Source of the DNA: CALBPI01 sp039033695
GTDB lineage: Bacteria; Pseudomonadota; Gammaproteobacteria; Steroidobacterales; Woeseiaceae
Direction: 5' to 3'
Assembly (NCBI GenBank): GCA_039033695.1
Contig: JBCCCC010000154.1
Span: 1 to 7,517, forward strand
Length of the DNA: 7,517 bases
The position numbers were made by a program, and so were the translations under genes. The notes under the pieces were generated by a model. That model saw only the letters and a program-made list of their open reading frames with translations. It made no database searches and was not told where the DNA came from. Below, piece after piece: positions 1 to 7,517 of the stretch (positions within the stretch are counted from its first letter, which is position 1; each line of letters opens with the position of its first letter).

Positions 1-513
1 GTCGGCCTTGGCAAGGTAGCGCGCGATCGCGGTGATCTCGCGACCGCTGAACGACTCATGCGCGACGGCCTGATCATTCGCGAAAAGACGATTGGCGAGA
101 AAAACACGTTTACACAACTTGCGCGTGTGGACCTTGCGGACGTGTTGCGAAGACAAGGCCAATTGTCCGACGCGCGATCAGCATTCGAGACAGCGCTGGA
201 GGTGATGCGCTCGACCGGCGACGGCGGGCATCCGACCGCAGCACAAGCACTGACAGGCCTCGCACAAGTAGAACTTGCCGAGGGAAACATCGATGACGCC
301 GCGCGCATGCTTGAGGTGGCGATTGAGATGACCACATCATCGATTGGGCGAGATCATCTGGATAACGTTAATCGGCGGCTTCTGCTCGCCGATGTATTTG
401 CTGCGCGCGGCGACGACGCCCGTGCGAAGACGCTGCGCGACGATAACCTGACCGCCCGCGCAGGCATCATCGCCCAATGGCAAGCGGCGCTGGTGAAATC
501 CAAGGGCGAATAG
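1..513 (+). CDS. TPR-repeat protein, C-terminal part (start outside window)
   Basis: The reading frame is open from base 1 to the TAG at 511-513, giving 170 residues; an internal ATG at 58 is not a credible start because the repeat pattern already runs through the codons before it. Glycines at window residues 11, 53, 95 and 137 fall exactly 42 residues apart, each in a 'RG/QG/EG-x-[LI/D]-x-x-A' helix-turn-helix context (RGDLATA, QGQLSDA, EGNIDDA, RGDDARA). This is the spacing of kinesin-light-chain-like TPR repeats, so it is a superhelical protein-protein interaction scaffold. There is no membrane segment in the visible part. TIGR02999-type ECF sigma genes are often next to Ser/Thr kinases with C-terminal TPR arrays, so this may be the tail of such a kinase, but no kinase residue is visible and that remains inference. 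The sigma gene starts 63 bases downstream. Confidence 0.85.
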   Translation, partial: VGLGKVARDRGDLATAERLMRDGLIIREKTIGEKNTFTQLARVDLADVLRRQGQLSDARSAFETALEVMRSTGDGGHPTAAQALTGLAQVELAEGNIDDAARMLEVAIEMTTSSIGRDHLDNVNRRLLLADVFAARGDDARAKTLRDDNLTARAGIIAQWQAALVKSKGE

Positions 514-564
514 CCAACGACACAACACGTGATCAGGTCGGCAGTCTGCGCCAACGCTGTTTGT

Positions 565-570
565 TAGTAT
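565..570 (+). promoter_or_regulatory. Candidate -10 box (TAGTAT) for leaderless sigma-factor mRNA
   Basis: TAGTAT matches the TANNNT form of a bacterial -10 element and ends 6 bases before the ATG at 577. A transcript from it would begin at or within a base or two of the start codon. No Shine-Dalgarno-like purine run lies between the box and the ATG (bases 571-576 are CCCGTC), which fits leaderless translation. No convincing -35 box is seen 16-18 bases upstream, so the call is tentative. Confidence 0.3.
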
Positions 571-576
571 CCCGTC

Positions 577-1143
577 ATGGGTACGAGTGATGACATCACG
601 CAACTGCTGAACCGCTGGTCGGCCGGCGATGACTCAGCGCGTGATCGCGTTGCGCCAATGATCTACGATGAGCTCAAGCAGATCGCACGCGGCGTGTTTC
701 GTCGCGAGCATGCGCAGCACACGCTGCAACCCACTGCACTGGTGCACGAGGCCTATGAGAAGCTGGTCGATGTCGAGTTGGAATGGCAGGACCGCAGCCA
801 CTTTTTTGCGCTAGCGGCTCGCATGATGCGACGCCTGCTCGTCAACCATGCCAATAGCCGCGCTGCGCAGAAACGGGGCGGTGGCGCATTACGGGTCACG
901 CTGCGCGAGGCGAGCCTGCAACAACCCGATGGCGAAGAGGAGATTCTTGCGCTTGACGAGGCGCTCACGCAATTGGCAGCTCACGACGCGCGCCAATCCC
1001 AGGTGCTCGAATTGCATTATTTTGGTGGTCTCACTCAGCCTGAGATCGGCGAGGTACTAGATATCTCCGAATCGACGGTACGGCGTGAGTTCAAACTGGC
1101 CCGTATCTGGTTACGGAAACTGCTTAACGACGCCCACACCTAG
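577..1143 (+). CDS. ECF-subfamily RNA polymerase sigma factor (TIGR02999 / Sigma70_ECF type)
   Basis: The 188-residue product directs RNA polymerase to a specific promoter set. It opens with DITQLLNRWSAGD, typical of the TIGR02999 (Sigma70_ECF) group. Region 2 spans about residues 25-95 (YDELKQIARGVFRREH, LVHEAYEKLVD, FFALAARMMRRLLVNHAN). Region 4 has a helix-turn-helix at about 152-178 (LTQPEIGEVLDISESTVRRE), preceded by the conserved LHYFGG. The length is normal for the group. The start is fixed near 577 because an in-frame TAG lies at 565-567 and the family usually begins just before the DITxLL motif. No Shine-Dalgarno is seen. No anti-sigma factor gene follows; this group is usually linked to Ser/Thr kinases or TPR proteins, and a TPR gene lies just upstream. 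Whether the Gly-rich lipoprotein gene downstream is a target is unknown. Confidence 0.93.
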   Translation: MGTSDDITQLLNRWSAGDDSARDRVAPMIYDELKQIARGVFRREHAQHTLQPTALVHEAYEKLVDVELEWQDRSHFFALAARMMRRLLVNHANSRAAQKRGGGALRVTLREASLQQPDGEEEILALDEALTQLAAHDARQSQVLELHYFGGLTQPEIGEVLDISESTVRREFKLARIWLRKLLNDAHT

Positions 1144-1159
1144 CCCCAACTAAACTGAT

Positions 1160-1229
1160 TTCTCCCGATGTGACCGGTTTTTCGCAGAATCACTGCTTGC
1201 CAGTTGAGTCCACCAAAAAATCGGGAGAA
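1160..1229 (+). promoter_or_regulatory. Leader inverted repeat that can mask the lipoprotein gene's ribosome binding site
   Basis: TTCTCCCGAT (1160-1169) is the exact reverse complement of ATCGGGAGAA (1220-1229). The right arm contains GGGAG (1223-1227), the Shine-Dalgarno of the gene starting at 1234. The loop between the arms is 50 bases. If transcription starts upstream of 1160, the mRNA could fold with its ribosome binding site paired, as in RNA thermometers or ligand-controlled leaders. The loop is too long and there is no T-tract, so it is not a terminator. The repeat is directly visible; the regulatory role is inferred. Confidence 0.45.
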
Positions 1230-1233
1230 CACC

Positions 1234-3237
<2,004 letters not shown>

Positions 3238-3252
3238 TAGCACGCACTTGCT

Positions 3253-3288
3253 AAGGGCCGGCCTCCTCTTGGAGTCCGGCCCTTTTTT
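3253..3288 (+). terminator. Intrinsic (Rho-independent) terminator after the lipoprotein gene
   Basis: The left arm 3253-3266 pairs with 3271-3284 across a four-base TCTT loop. The stem includes GGGCCGG/CCGGCCC and CTCC/GGAG, with a single C-T mismatch at 3262/3275. It runs into six T residues (3283-3288). It begins 16 bases after the TGA stop and separates the left block from the TonB-receptor operon. Confidence 0.93.
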
Positions 3289-3406
3289 GCCTGGTGTGCC
3301 GGCAACGCGTATGACCTCCAATATTCGAACGACAGACTAGTAACAAACGTTACCTTTGCTGGCCCCATGGGATTGCTGTAGCTTCGAATGAAAACAAATA
3401 AAGGAG
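3289..3406 (+). promoter_or_regulatory. Promoter/operator region of the TonB-dependent receptor
   Basis: This AT-richer stretch lies between the terminator and the receptor gene and must carry its promoter if the terminator is efficient. It holds a perfect inverted repeat GTAAC-AAAC-GTTAC (3340-3353), two TTCGAA palindromes (3324-3329 and 3383-3388) and a weak TTGCTG/TAGCTT pair (3356-3361 and 3379-3384, 17-base spacing) that could serve as -35/-10. The inverted repeat would sit just upstream of that -35, a position that suits either an activator or a repressor. No regulator gene is present in the window. Confidence 0.4.
3401..3406 (+). promoter_or_regulatory. Shine-Dalgarno AAGGAG deciding the receptor start
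   Basis: AAGGAG directly abuts an in-frame ATG at 3407, leaving no spacer, but lies 9 bases before the in-frame ATG at 3416. The 3416 start is therefore preferred. Another ATG at 3411 is out of frame. Confidence 0.75.
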
Positions 3407-3415
3407 ATGTATGGC

Positions 3416-5629
3416 ATGCCCCCGAAGACTTATACAAGGCTGGCATTAGTACTGAGTTCGGTCGGCATGCTCATGCCGACGACCGCACCGGCACAAGAAG
3501 CAGGCAGCAACGCACTGGAAGAAATCGTCGTCACGGCACGCAAGCGTTCCGAGTCGGTGTTGGATGTGCCAATCAGCATCAATGTGATCTCCGAGCAAGC
3601 CATCGAGCGACTTGGTGCTGAGGACTTCACTGACCTGCTGACGTCGGTGCCCAGCCTAACCGCTTACGAGAACGGCCCTGGCCGCACGCGACTGTCGATT
3701 CGTGGAATCGCTAACGGCGGCGGTAATGACAACGATACGCAGAACCAGGAAACCGTTGGCATCTATATGGATGAAGTGCCGATCTCCATGGGCGCGATGA
3801 ACCCTGAGTTCAACTTGTTCGACCTGAAACGGGTTGAGGTACTACGCGGCCCGCAAGGCACATTGTACGGCGCGGGATCATTGGCCGGCACTGTGAGGCT
3901 GGTGTCGAACCAACCGGATCTGTCTGAATTCAGCGGCAAGGTGGATGCCTCGGTCTTATCGGTGGCGGAAGGCGACCAAGGTGGTGGCATCAAAGGCTTG
4001 ATCAACGTGCCCATTATTCCAGGCAAGCTGGCGCTGCGCGCGAGCAGCTATTTCACCGACACACCTGGCTACATCGACAATGCACTGACGGGTGAATCGG
4101 ACTTGAACCGCGCACTATCGCGCGGGCTAAAGCTATCGACTTTGTACCAGGCAACAGATGACCTGTCTGCCACATTTACATTCATCAACCACGACTATAC
4201 GGACAACGGTCGGCCGGAAGACCTCGACCGCGCGCCAGAGCTCAGTCGCGACTTTCCGTCGTTCGATGGCTATGACGACGAGATGCAGCTCTATAACCTG
4301 ACCATCAACTACAACCTCGGTTGGGGCGAGCTGGTGTCGTCCACCTCCTATTTCGATCGTTTTGTGGTCAACCGGCGTTCGCTCGATGATCTGTTTGGCG
4401 CAGCGCTGCCGCCGACGGTCATCCCGAATGAGCTCGTTGACTCCACAGATACGGAAACGCTCGTGCAGGAGATCCGTGTGAGCTCTGACAATGATGGGCG
4501 GCTGAACTGGACGGCAGGCGTCTATTTCGACGAGCGCGATACGTTCTACTTGAATACCTTTCCGGTACCTGGTGCCGATGCAGCGTTGGGCATCGACTCG
4601 CCAAGTCTTTACGGGGCCCCCGTCGACAACCTGTTCTGGGGTTTCGACGACCTGACGGTCAAGACGGCGGCCATATTTGGCGAGGTCTATTACGATATCG
4701 ACCGTTGGACCATTACGCTCGGTATGCGCTATTTCGACTGGGAACAGGATATCGACTTCTACCAGTCCGGCTTGTTCAACGGTGGCTCCAACTCGGATCC
4801 TCGCCCGACTGGCGAAGAGGATGGTGTGAACCCGAAGCTGAATGTGTCGTATGACGTCAACGACGAGTGGCTGATATTTGGTCAGGCCGCCCGAGGCTTC
4901 CGCTATGGTGGCATCAACGGCGCGATCCCGGAGGCTGTTTGTGCCGAAGAGCTGGCCGAAGTGAGCCGGCAAGGCGGCGATACACGGTTCTTCGATTCGG
5001 ACTCTACATGGAACTACGAGCTGGGGACCAAAGGCTCTTTTGCGGACGGCGCAATGACGCTGTCGGCGACGGTGTTCAGCGTTCAGTGGTCTGATACGCA
5101 AACTCAGCGATCATTCGAATGCGGTTTTGGGTTTCGCGAGAATGTAGGCGAGCTCACGAGCCAGGGTATCGAGTTTGAATACGATGCCCGCTTTGGTGAT
5201 GCGCTGACGTTCACACTGGGCGGCGCCTATATGAAAGCTGAGCTGGACCAGGACGTACCGAACCTCGGTGCATTGGAAGGTGACAAAGCGCCGTTTGTGC
5301 CGGAGCTAACCTTGAACACGTCGTTGGAGTACCAGACCCCGCTCAGCCCGACGCTCGATAGTTATACGTGGGTAAACGCGCAATACGTCGACGAGCGCAG
5401 CACCGAGTTTGATCTTGAGAACAGCAATAACAAGCTGATGGACAGTTATACGCTGGTGAACTTCCGTACTGGCATCGTCTGGGATCGCATGGATATCTCA
5501 CTGTTCATTAACAATCTCACCGACTCTCGTGCTGTTGTGCGCGCGCTGGGACGACCACCATTCGACCCGGATGCGAGAATCCGCGTGCAACCACGCACCA
5601 TTGGCGTGTCATTGCGTGCCTTCTTTTAG
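3416..5629 (+). CDS. TonB-dependent outer-membrane receptor
   Basis: The 737-residue product is a 22-stranded-barrel-type transporter that imports a ligand across the outer membrane using TonB-ExbBD energy. A signal peptide covers about residues 1-26 (cleavage APA/QE), followed by the TonB box EEIVVTA at 35-41. The plug domain is clear from VPISINVISEQAIERLG to RVEVLRGPQGTLYG (139-152) and AGTVRLVSNQPD. The barrel runs to the C-terminus and ends in Phe-Phe, as expected for Bam-dependent insertion. Two cysteines in predicted barrel loops (VCAEEL, FECGFG) may form a disulfide. The style matches the large family of IVVTARKR receptors in Sphingomonadales and gammaproteobacteria, which is often called iron-siderophore or generic; the substrate cannot be named here. 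The start at 3416 is set by AAGGAG at 3401-3406. A cyclophilin gene follows after 10 bases. Confidence 0.95.
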   Translation: MPPKTYTRLALVLSSVGMLMPTTAPAQEAGSNALEEIVVTARKRSESVLDVPISINVISEQAIERLGAEDFTDLLTSVPSLTAYENGPGRTRLSIRGIANGGGNDNDTQNQETVGIYMDEVPISMGAMNPEFNLFDLKRVEVLRGPQGTLYGAGSLAGTVRLVSNQPDLSEFSGKVDASVLSVAEGDQGGGIKGLINVPIIPGKLALRASSYFTDTPGYIDNALTGESDLNRALSRGLKLSTLYQATDDLSATFTFINHDYTDNGRPEDLDRAPELSRDFPSFDGYDDEMQLYNLTINYNLGWGELVSSTSYFDRFVVNRRSLDDLFGAALPPTVIPNELVDSTDTETLVQEIRVSSDNDGRLNWTAGVYFDERDTFYLNTFPVPGADAALGIDSPSLYGAPVDNLFWGFDDLTVKTAAIFGEVYYDIDRWTITLGMRYFDWEQDIDFYQSGLFNGGSNSDPRPTGEEDGVNPKLNVSYDVNDEWLIFGQAARGFRYGGINGAIPEAVCAEELAEVSRQGGDTRFFDSDSTWNYELGTKGSFADGAMTLSATVFSVQWSDTQTQRSFECGFGFRENVGELTSQGIEFEYDARFGDALTFTLGGAYMKAELDQDVPNLGALEGDKAPFVPELTLNTSLEYQTPLSPTLDSYTWVNAQYVDERSTEFDLENSNNKLMDSYTLVNFRTGIVWDRMDISLFINNLTDSRAVVRALGRPPFDPDARIRVQPRTIGVSLRAFF

Positions 5630-5639
5630 CAGCAAGCTT

Positions 5640-6266
5640 ATGAACAAGGGGCGATACGCTGTTCGGCGTATCGCCCTCGTCTTACTCCTTAGCACCAGCA
5701 TTGGCGCTTGTCAGTCCGACACGACAAGCGTGGTCATCGAGACTTCAGCAGGCCCGATCACCGTGGCGCTATATGCCGAAGCGGCGCCACTCACGGTCGC
5801 GAACTTTCTCGAATATGTTGATGCCGGCCGCTACGATGGCGCCGCATTCTACCGTGTCGTTCGCGACGACAACCAGGCGCAAAATCTGATCAAGATTGAT
5901 GTCATACAAGGCGGGCTTGGCTTTGATCAGCTTGGCACCGGGTTCGCGCCGATAAGCCATGAGACAACCAACACAACCGGGGTTACCCATCTGGACGGCA
6001 CTTTGTCCCTGGCGCGGGGGGAACCGGGTACAGGCAGCTCGGAGTTCTTCATTACCGTCGGCGCACAGCCTTCGCTCGACTTCGGCGGCATGAGGAATCC
6101 GGATGGTCTTGGGTTTGCTGCATTTGGCAGAGTCACCGAGGGCATGCCCGTGGTCATCGCAATTCAGCAGATGGACACCGTACAGCCGACCGGCGAGCTG
6201 GAATACACGAGCGGTCAGATGCTGATCGAGCCGGTGCGCATCAACCGCGTCAGACGCTTGCCTTGA
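5640..6266 (+). CDS. Lipoprotein cyclophilin-type peptidyl-prolyl cis-trans isomerase
   Basis: The 208-residue product speeds Xaa-Pro isomerisation in envelope proteins. A signal peptide with two Arg residues and LVLLLSTSIGAC gives a lipidated Cys24; Gln at +2 predicts outer-membrane sorting. The cyclophilin domain starts at about residue 30 (VIETSAGPITVALYAEAAP). By my alignment to human CypA, Arg72 (FYRV) equals catalytic Arg55, Gln90 (IQGG) equals Gln63 and Phe137 (SSEFFI) equals Phe113. The Trp121 position is Ser145, which suggests weak cyclosporin binding. The Arg-Gln segment is longer than in CypA by about ten residues. The tail GFAAFGRVTEGM is typical of the proteobacterial subfamily. 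The start at 5640 is the only ATG giving a clean signal peptide; its Shine-Dalgarno is poor, so translation may be coupled to the receptor, whose stop lies 10 bases upstream. A strong hairpin overlaps codons 4-13. Confidence 0.92.
   Translation: MNKGRYAVRRIALVLLLSTSIGACQSDTTSVVIETSAGPITVALYAEAAPLTVANFLEYVDAGRYDGAAFYRVVRDDNQAQNLIKIDVIQGGLGFDQLGTGFAPISHETTNTTGVTHLDGTLSLARGEPGTGSSEFFITVGAQPSLDFGGMRNPDGLGFAAFGRVTEGMPVVIAIQQMDTVQPTGELEYTSGQMLIEPVRINRVRRLP
5649..5676 (+). promoter_or_regulatory. Perfect 11-bp hairpin at the start of the cyclophilin gene
   Basis: GGGCGATACGC (5649-5659) and GCGTATCGCCC (5666-5676) are exact reverse complements around a six-base TGTTCG loop. The hairpin begins 9 bases after the A of the ATG, within the footprint of an initiating ribosome. 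The bases after it are pyrimidine-rich (TCGTCTTACTCCTT) but not a clean T-tract. It could act as an attenuator between the receptor and cyclophilin genes, a translation brake or an mRNA-end stabiliser. The structure is visible; the role is inferred. Confidence 0.55.
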
Positions 6267-6294
6267 CGCGAAATTCTTCTATGCAGTTTCAGCC

Positions 6295-6813
6295 TTAGCT
6301 GGCTGACGCGGCATTCTTGATATCTGTGCAGCTGCGACCGTCGGAGGTTGTCTCAGCCCCCGAAGACGTGTGATCGTGGACAATCACCCAGCTGCCGTCG
6401 ATGCGTCGCCACACCAGCGAAAACAATCCGCAAACATCCTGGCCTTCGGCGGTCACGATCCAGCGGCCGAAGGCTAAGGCCGAATCGGTGGATAATGCGG
6501 TCACGTCCAACTCTGCTGTGGTCAGCTTGCCCATCGCTGATTTGTCCGGGTAACGCAACTTGTATTGTTCCAGCACAGGCGCCCAACCGCGTTTGATGTC
6601 ACCACCCGATGCAAAACGAACGTTGGGGTCTTTCCAATAACTGCGCATGAATGCATCTATGTCGCCGCGGTTCCAATCGGCGATCTGCTGTTGCAAGGTA
6701 TCACGCACTTCGATGGCGACCGTGGACTGCCCGTCATCCGCGGCGGCACCCAGGGGCAGCGCTGCGCCTGCGAAGATCACGAAACTGAGCATGAGCATGG
6801 GTTTGAGGGACAT
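6295..6813 (-). CDS. Secreted NTF2-like protein (SnoaL / DUF4440 type)
   Basis: The 172-residue product is predicted to be periplasmic. A signal peptide (KPMLMLSFVIFAGAALPLG) ends at AAA/DD near residue 25. The rest looks like a single cone-shaped NTF2 fold of the SnoaL_3/DUF4440 or SgcJ/EcaC group. The DWNRGDIDAFMRSYWKDPNVRF segment opens it, a central beta region follows (LDVTALSTDSALAFGRWIV), and it ends with WVIVHDHTSS. Such proteins bind small hydrophobic ligands or act as isomerases or hydrolases, but no specific activity can be assigned. Two ATG codons are adjacent (6816 and 6813); 6813 is preferred because AGGTG (plus-strand 6819-6823) lies 5 bases before it but only 2 before 6816. 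The gene converges on the cyclophilin with 28 bases between stops; only a weak 6-bp stem without a T-tract (6289-6306) overlaps this end. Confidence 0.85.
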   Translation of the reverse strand: MSLKPMLMLSFVIFAGAALPLGAAADDGQSTVAIEVRDTLQQQIADWNRGDIDAFMRSYWKDPNVRFASGGDIKRGWAPVLEQYKLRYPDKSAMGKLTTAELDVTALSTDSALAFGRWIVTAEGQDVCGLFSLVWRRIDGSWVIVHDHTSSGAETTSDGRSCTDIKNAASAS

Positions 6814-7034
6814 CATGACACCTGGGGTTTTTGAGTCAGGCCGTCAACCATACACGCTTGCCGCGCACGATGCCGAATTCGACATTGAAGCCGCCCGCGG
6901 AATCGCAGCGTACACGCCAGGAACATACGAACTACGCTCGGTGATCGCGCAAAGACGCTGCAAGAGCGGTATCCTTGTGGGTCTCCCGTGCAACACACGA
7001 TGATCACATAGTCACAGCATTCAGGAATCTTGTT
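6814..7034. other. Divergent intergenic spacer with no gene seen
   Basis: These 221 bases separate the minus-strand NTF2-like gene from the plus-strand DUF3127 gene and should hold both promoters. Reading frames crossing it lack ribosome binding sites and show no family resemblance. I see no convincing -35/-10 pair; TTGTGG (6975-6980) and GATGAT (6999-7004), 18 bases apart, are the best plus-strand candidates. No long hairpin, tRNA or known RNA element is recognised. Confidence 0.5.
7023..7027 (+). promoter_or_regulatory. Shine-Dalgarno AGGAA supporting a TTG start
   Basis: AGGAA lies 7 bases before the TTG at 7035 and is the only good ribosome binding site near the beginning of the DUF3127 domain. 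The frame can be extended upstream to a TTG at 6975, but the added residues do not resemble the family and have no such site. Confidence 0.65.
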
Positions 7035-7376
7035 TTGGAACTCACTGGCAAAATCACAACGACGCTGGAAGAAAAGTCCGGCACCTCATCGCGGGGTCCT
7101 TGGCGTAAACAGGAATACGTCATCGAGATCCCCGGCGATTACCCGAAGCAGGTTTGCTTCATGGTCTGGGGCGACAAGATCGATCAGTTCGCCATCAAAC
7201 AAGGTGAGACGTTAACCGTGCACATTGACCTCGAAAGCCGCGAATACAACGGGCGTTGGTATACCGACGTGAAGGCGTGGCGCGTGGAAAGACCGGCTGG
7301 ACAGGACGGCATGCAGGAAACGCCACCACCGCCCGATGAAGCACCGCCGGTGTTTGACGACGACATTCCGTTCTAG
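7035..7376 (+). CDS. DUF3127 OB-fold-like protein with SSB-type C-terminal tip
   Basis: The 113-residue product begins at TTG with MELTGKI, matching the usual opening of DUF3127 proteins. Residues 1-86 form the domain: SGTSSRGPWRKQEYVIE, YPKQVCFMVWGDKID, GETLTVHIDLESREY, and WYTDVKAWRVER. This alternation of short beta strands with aromatic and basic residues looks like an OB fold. A Pro/Gly/Glu-rich flexible linker (87-106) leads to FDDDIPF at the very end. E. coli SSB ends in the same seven residues, the tip that recruits ExoI, RecQ, PriA, RecO and other repair and replication enzymes. I infer a small nucleic-acid-binding protein that borrows the SSB interactome, but DNA binding is not proven. 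From memory, DUF3127 is best known from Bacteroidetes. The gene appears to stand alone and converges with the minus-strand gene at the right edge. Confidence 0.85.
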   Translation: MELTGKITTTLEEKSGTSSRGPWRKQEYVIEIPGDYPKQVCFMVWGDKIDQFAIKQGETLTVHIDLESREYNGRWYTDVKAWRVERPAGQDGMQETPPPPDEAPPVFDDDIPF

Positions 7377-7430
7377 TCATCAATACGGCCGGCAGACCGT
7401 CTATCGAATCGAGTAGGCGAAGACGCTTCA

Positions 7431-7517
7431 CTACGGTGAACCGTCTGCATCGGCTTTGGCTTTCATGCTGCCTTGCTCGATCGTATTGAGAAAATCCTGG
7501 GCAACGGGATGCTGCAA
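7431..7517 (-). CDS. C-terminal end of an unidentified minus-strand gene (truncated by the window edge)
   Basis: On the minus strand the frame is open from base 7517 to a TAG at 7433-7431, giving 28 residues beginning LQHPVAQDFLNTIEQGS and ending KADADGSP. The visible part looks like a terminal amphipathic helix followed by a polar Lys/Ala/Asp-rich tail, which is plausible as a genuine C-terminus. The other minus-strand frames either stop early or only continue as a shadow of the DUF3127 gene. No family can be assigned. It converges with the DUF3127 gene, 54 bases between stops; a 5-bp TTCAC/GTGAA stem (7427-7440) overlaps its stop codon but has no T-tract. Confidence 0.5.
   Translation of the reverse strand: MQHPVAQDFLNTIEQGSMKAKADADGSP

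Noticed and set aside
1204..1233. Upstream TTG start for the Gly-rich lipoprotein
   Set aside because: The ATG at 1234 has GGGAG at good spacing. The TTG has no ribosome binding site, and the extra residues contain the downstream Shine-Dalgarno sequence itself.
3356..3384. TTGCTG / TAGCTT as a definite sigma-70 promoter
   Set aside because: The 17-base spacing is right, but each box matches consensus at only three positions, so it is mentioned only as a weak candidate inside the regulatory region.
4133..5101. Long minus-strand reading frame (322 codons) inside the receptor gene
   Set aside because: The plus-strand frame has a complete, well-recognised receptor through this region. The antisense product has no recognisable motif or start signal.
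6289..6306. TCAGCC-TTAGCT-GGCTGA stem as a bidirectional terminator between the convergent genes
   Set aside because: The stem is only 6 bp, overlaps the NTF2-like stop codon, and has no T-tract in either direction.
6813..7007. Minus-strand 64-codon reading frame in the divergent spacer
   Set aside because: Cys/Arg-rich product without domain likeness or ribosome binding site, ending at the start of the NTF2-like gene. It is more likely promoter DNA.
6975..7034. Upstream TTG start for the DUF3127 protein adding 20 residues
   Set aside because: The added residues do not fit the family, while TTG at 7035 has AGGAA 7 bases before it and gives the usual MELTGKI opening.

Overview
The window reads as accessory chromosomal DNA from a GC-rich, Gram-negative, probably marine or soil gammaproteobacterium. 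The support is two lipobox lipoproteins, a TonB-dependent outer-membrane receptor with a canonical TonB box, a TIGR02999-type ECF sigma factor and a periplasmic NTF2-like protein. The lineage is inferred from protein style only. I see no insertion sequence, phage gene, CRISPR array, tRNA or rRNA.

Left part (1-3288, all + strand): the end of a TPR-repeat protein is followed by an ECF sigma factor, whose -10-like box sits so close to its ATG that the mRNA may be leaderless. Next comes a 667-residue lipoprotein. It has a (GGC)11 tract right after the lipidated cysteine, a PKD/cadherin-like domain, and a beta-helix region whose rungs alternate with long Gly-rich inserts. Its ribosome binding site lies inside a perfect 10-bp inverted repeat with its own leader. 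A strong intrinsic terminator closes this block.

Middle part (3289-6266, + strand): a small regulatory region with a GTAAC/GTTAC inverted repeat leads into a 737-residue TonB-dependent receptor. Ten bases after it starts a lipoprotein cyclophilin (peptidyl-prolyl isomerase). An 11-bp perfect hairpin occupies codons 4-13 of the cyclophilin gene. The two genes look like an operon for an outer-membrane transporter and an envelope foldase.

Right part (6267-7517): a minus-strand secreted NTF2/SnoaL-like protein converges on the cyclophilin. A 221-base divergent spacer separates it from a small plus-strand DUF3127 protein, which starts at TTG and ends in FDDDIPF, the same last seven residues as E. 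coli SSB. The C-terminal 28 codons of an unidentified minus-strand gene enter from the right edge.

The points most worth a second look are the SSB-like tail on the DUF3127 protein, the Gly-rich-loop beta-helix lipoprotein with its sequestered ribosome binding site, and the hairpin at the start of the cyclophilin gene.
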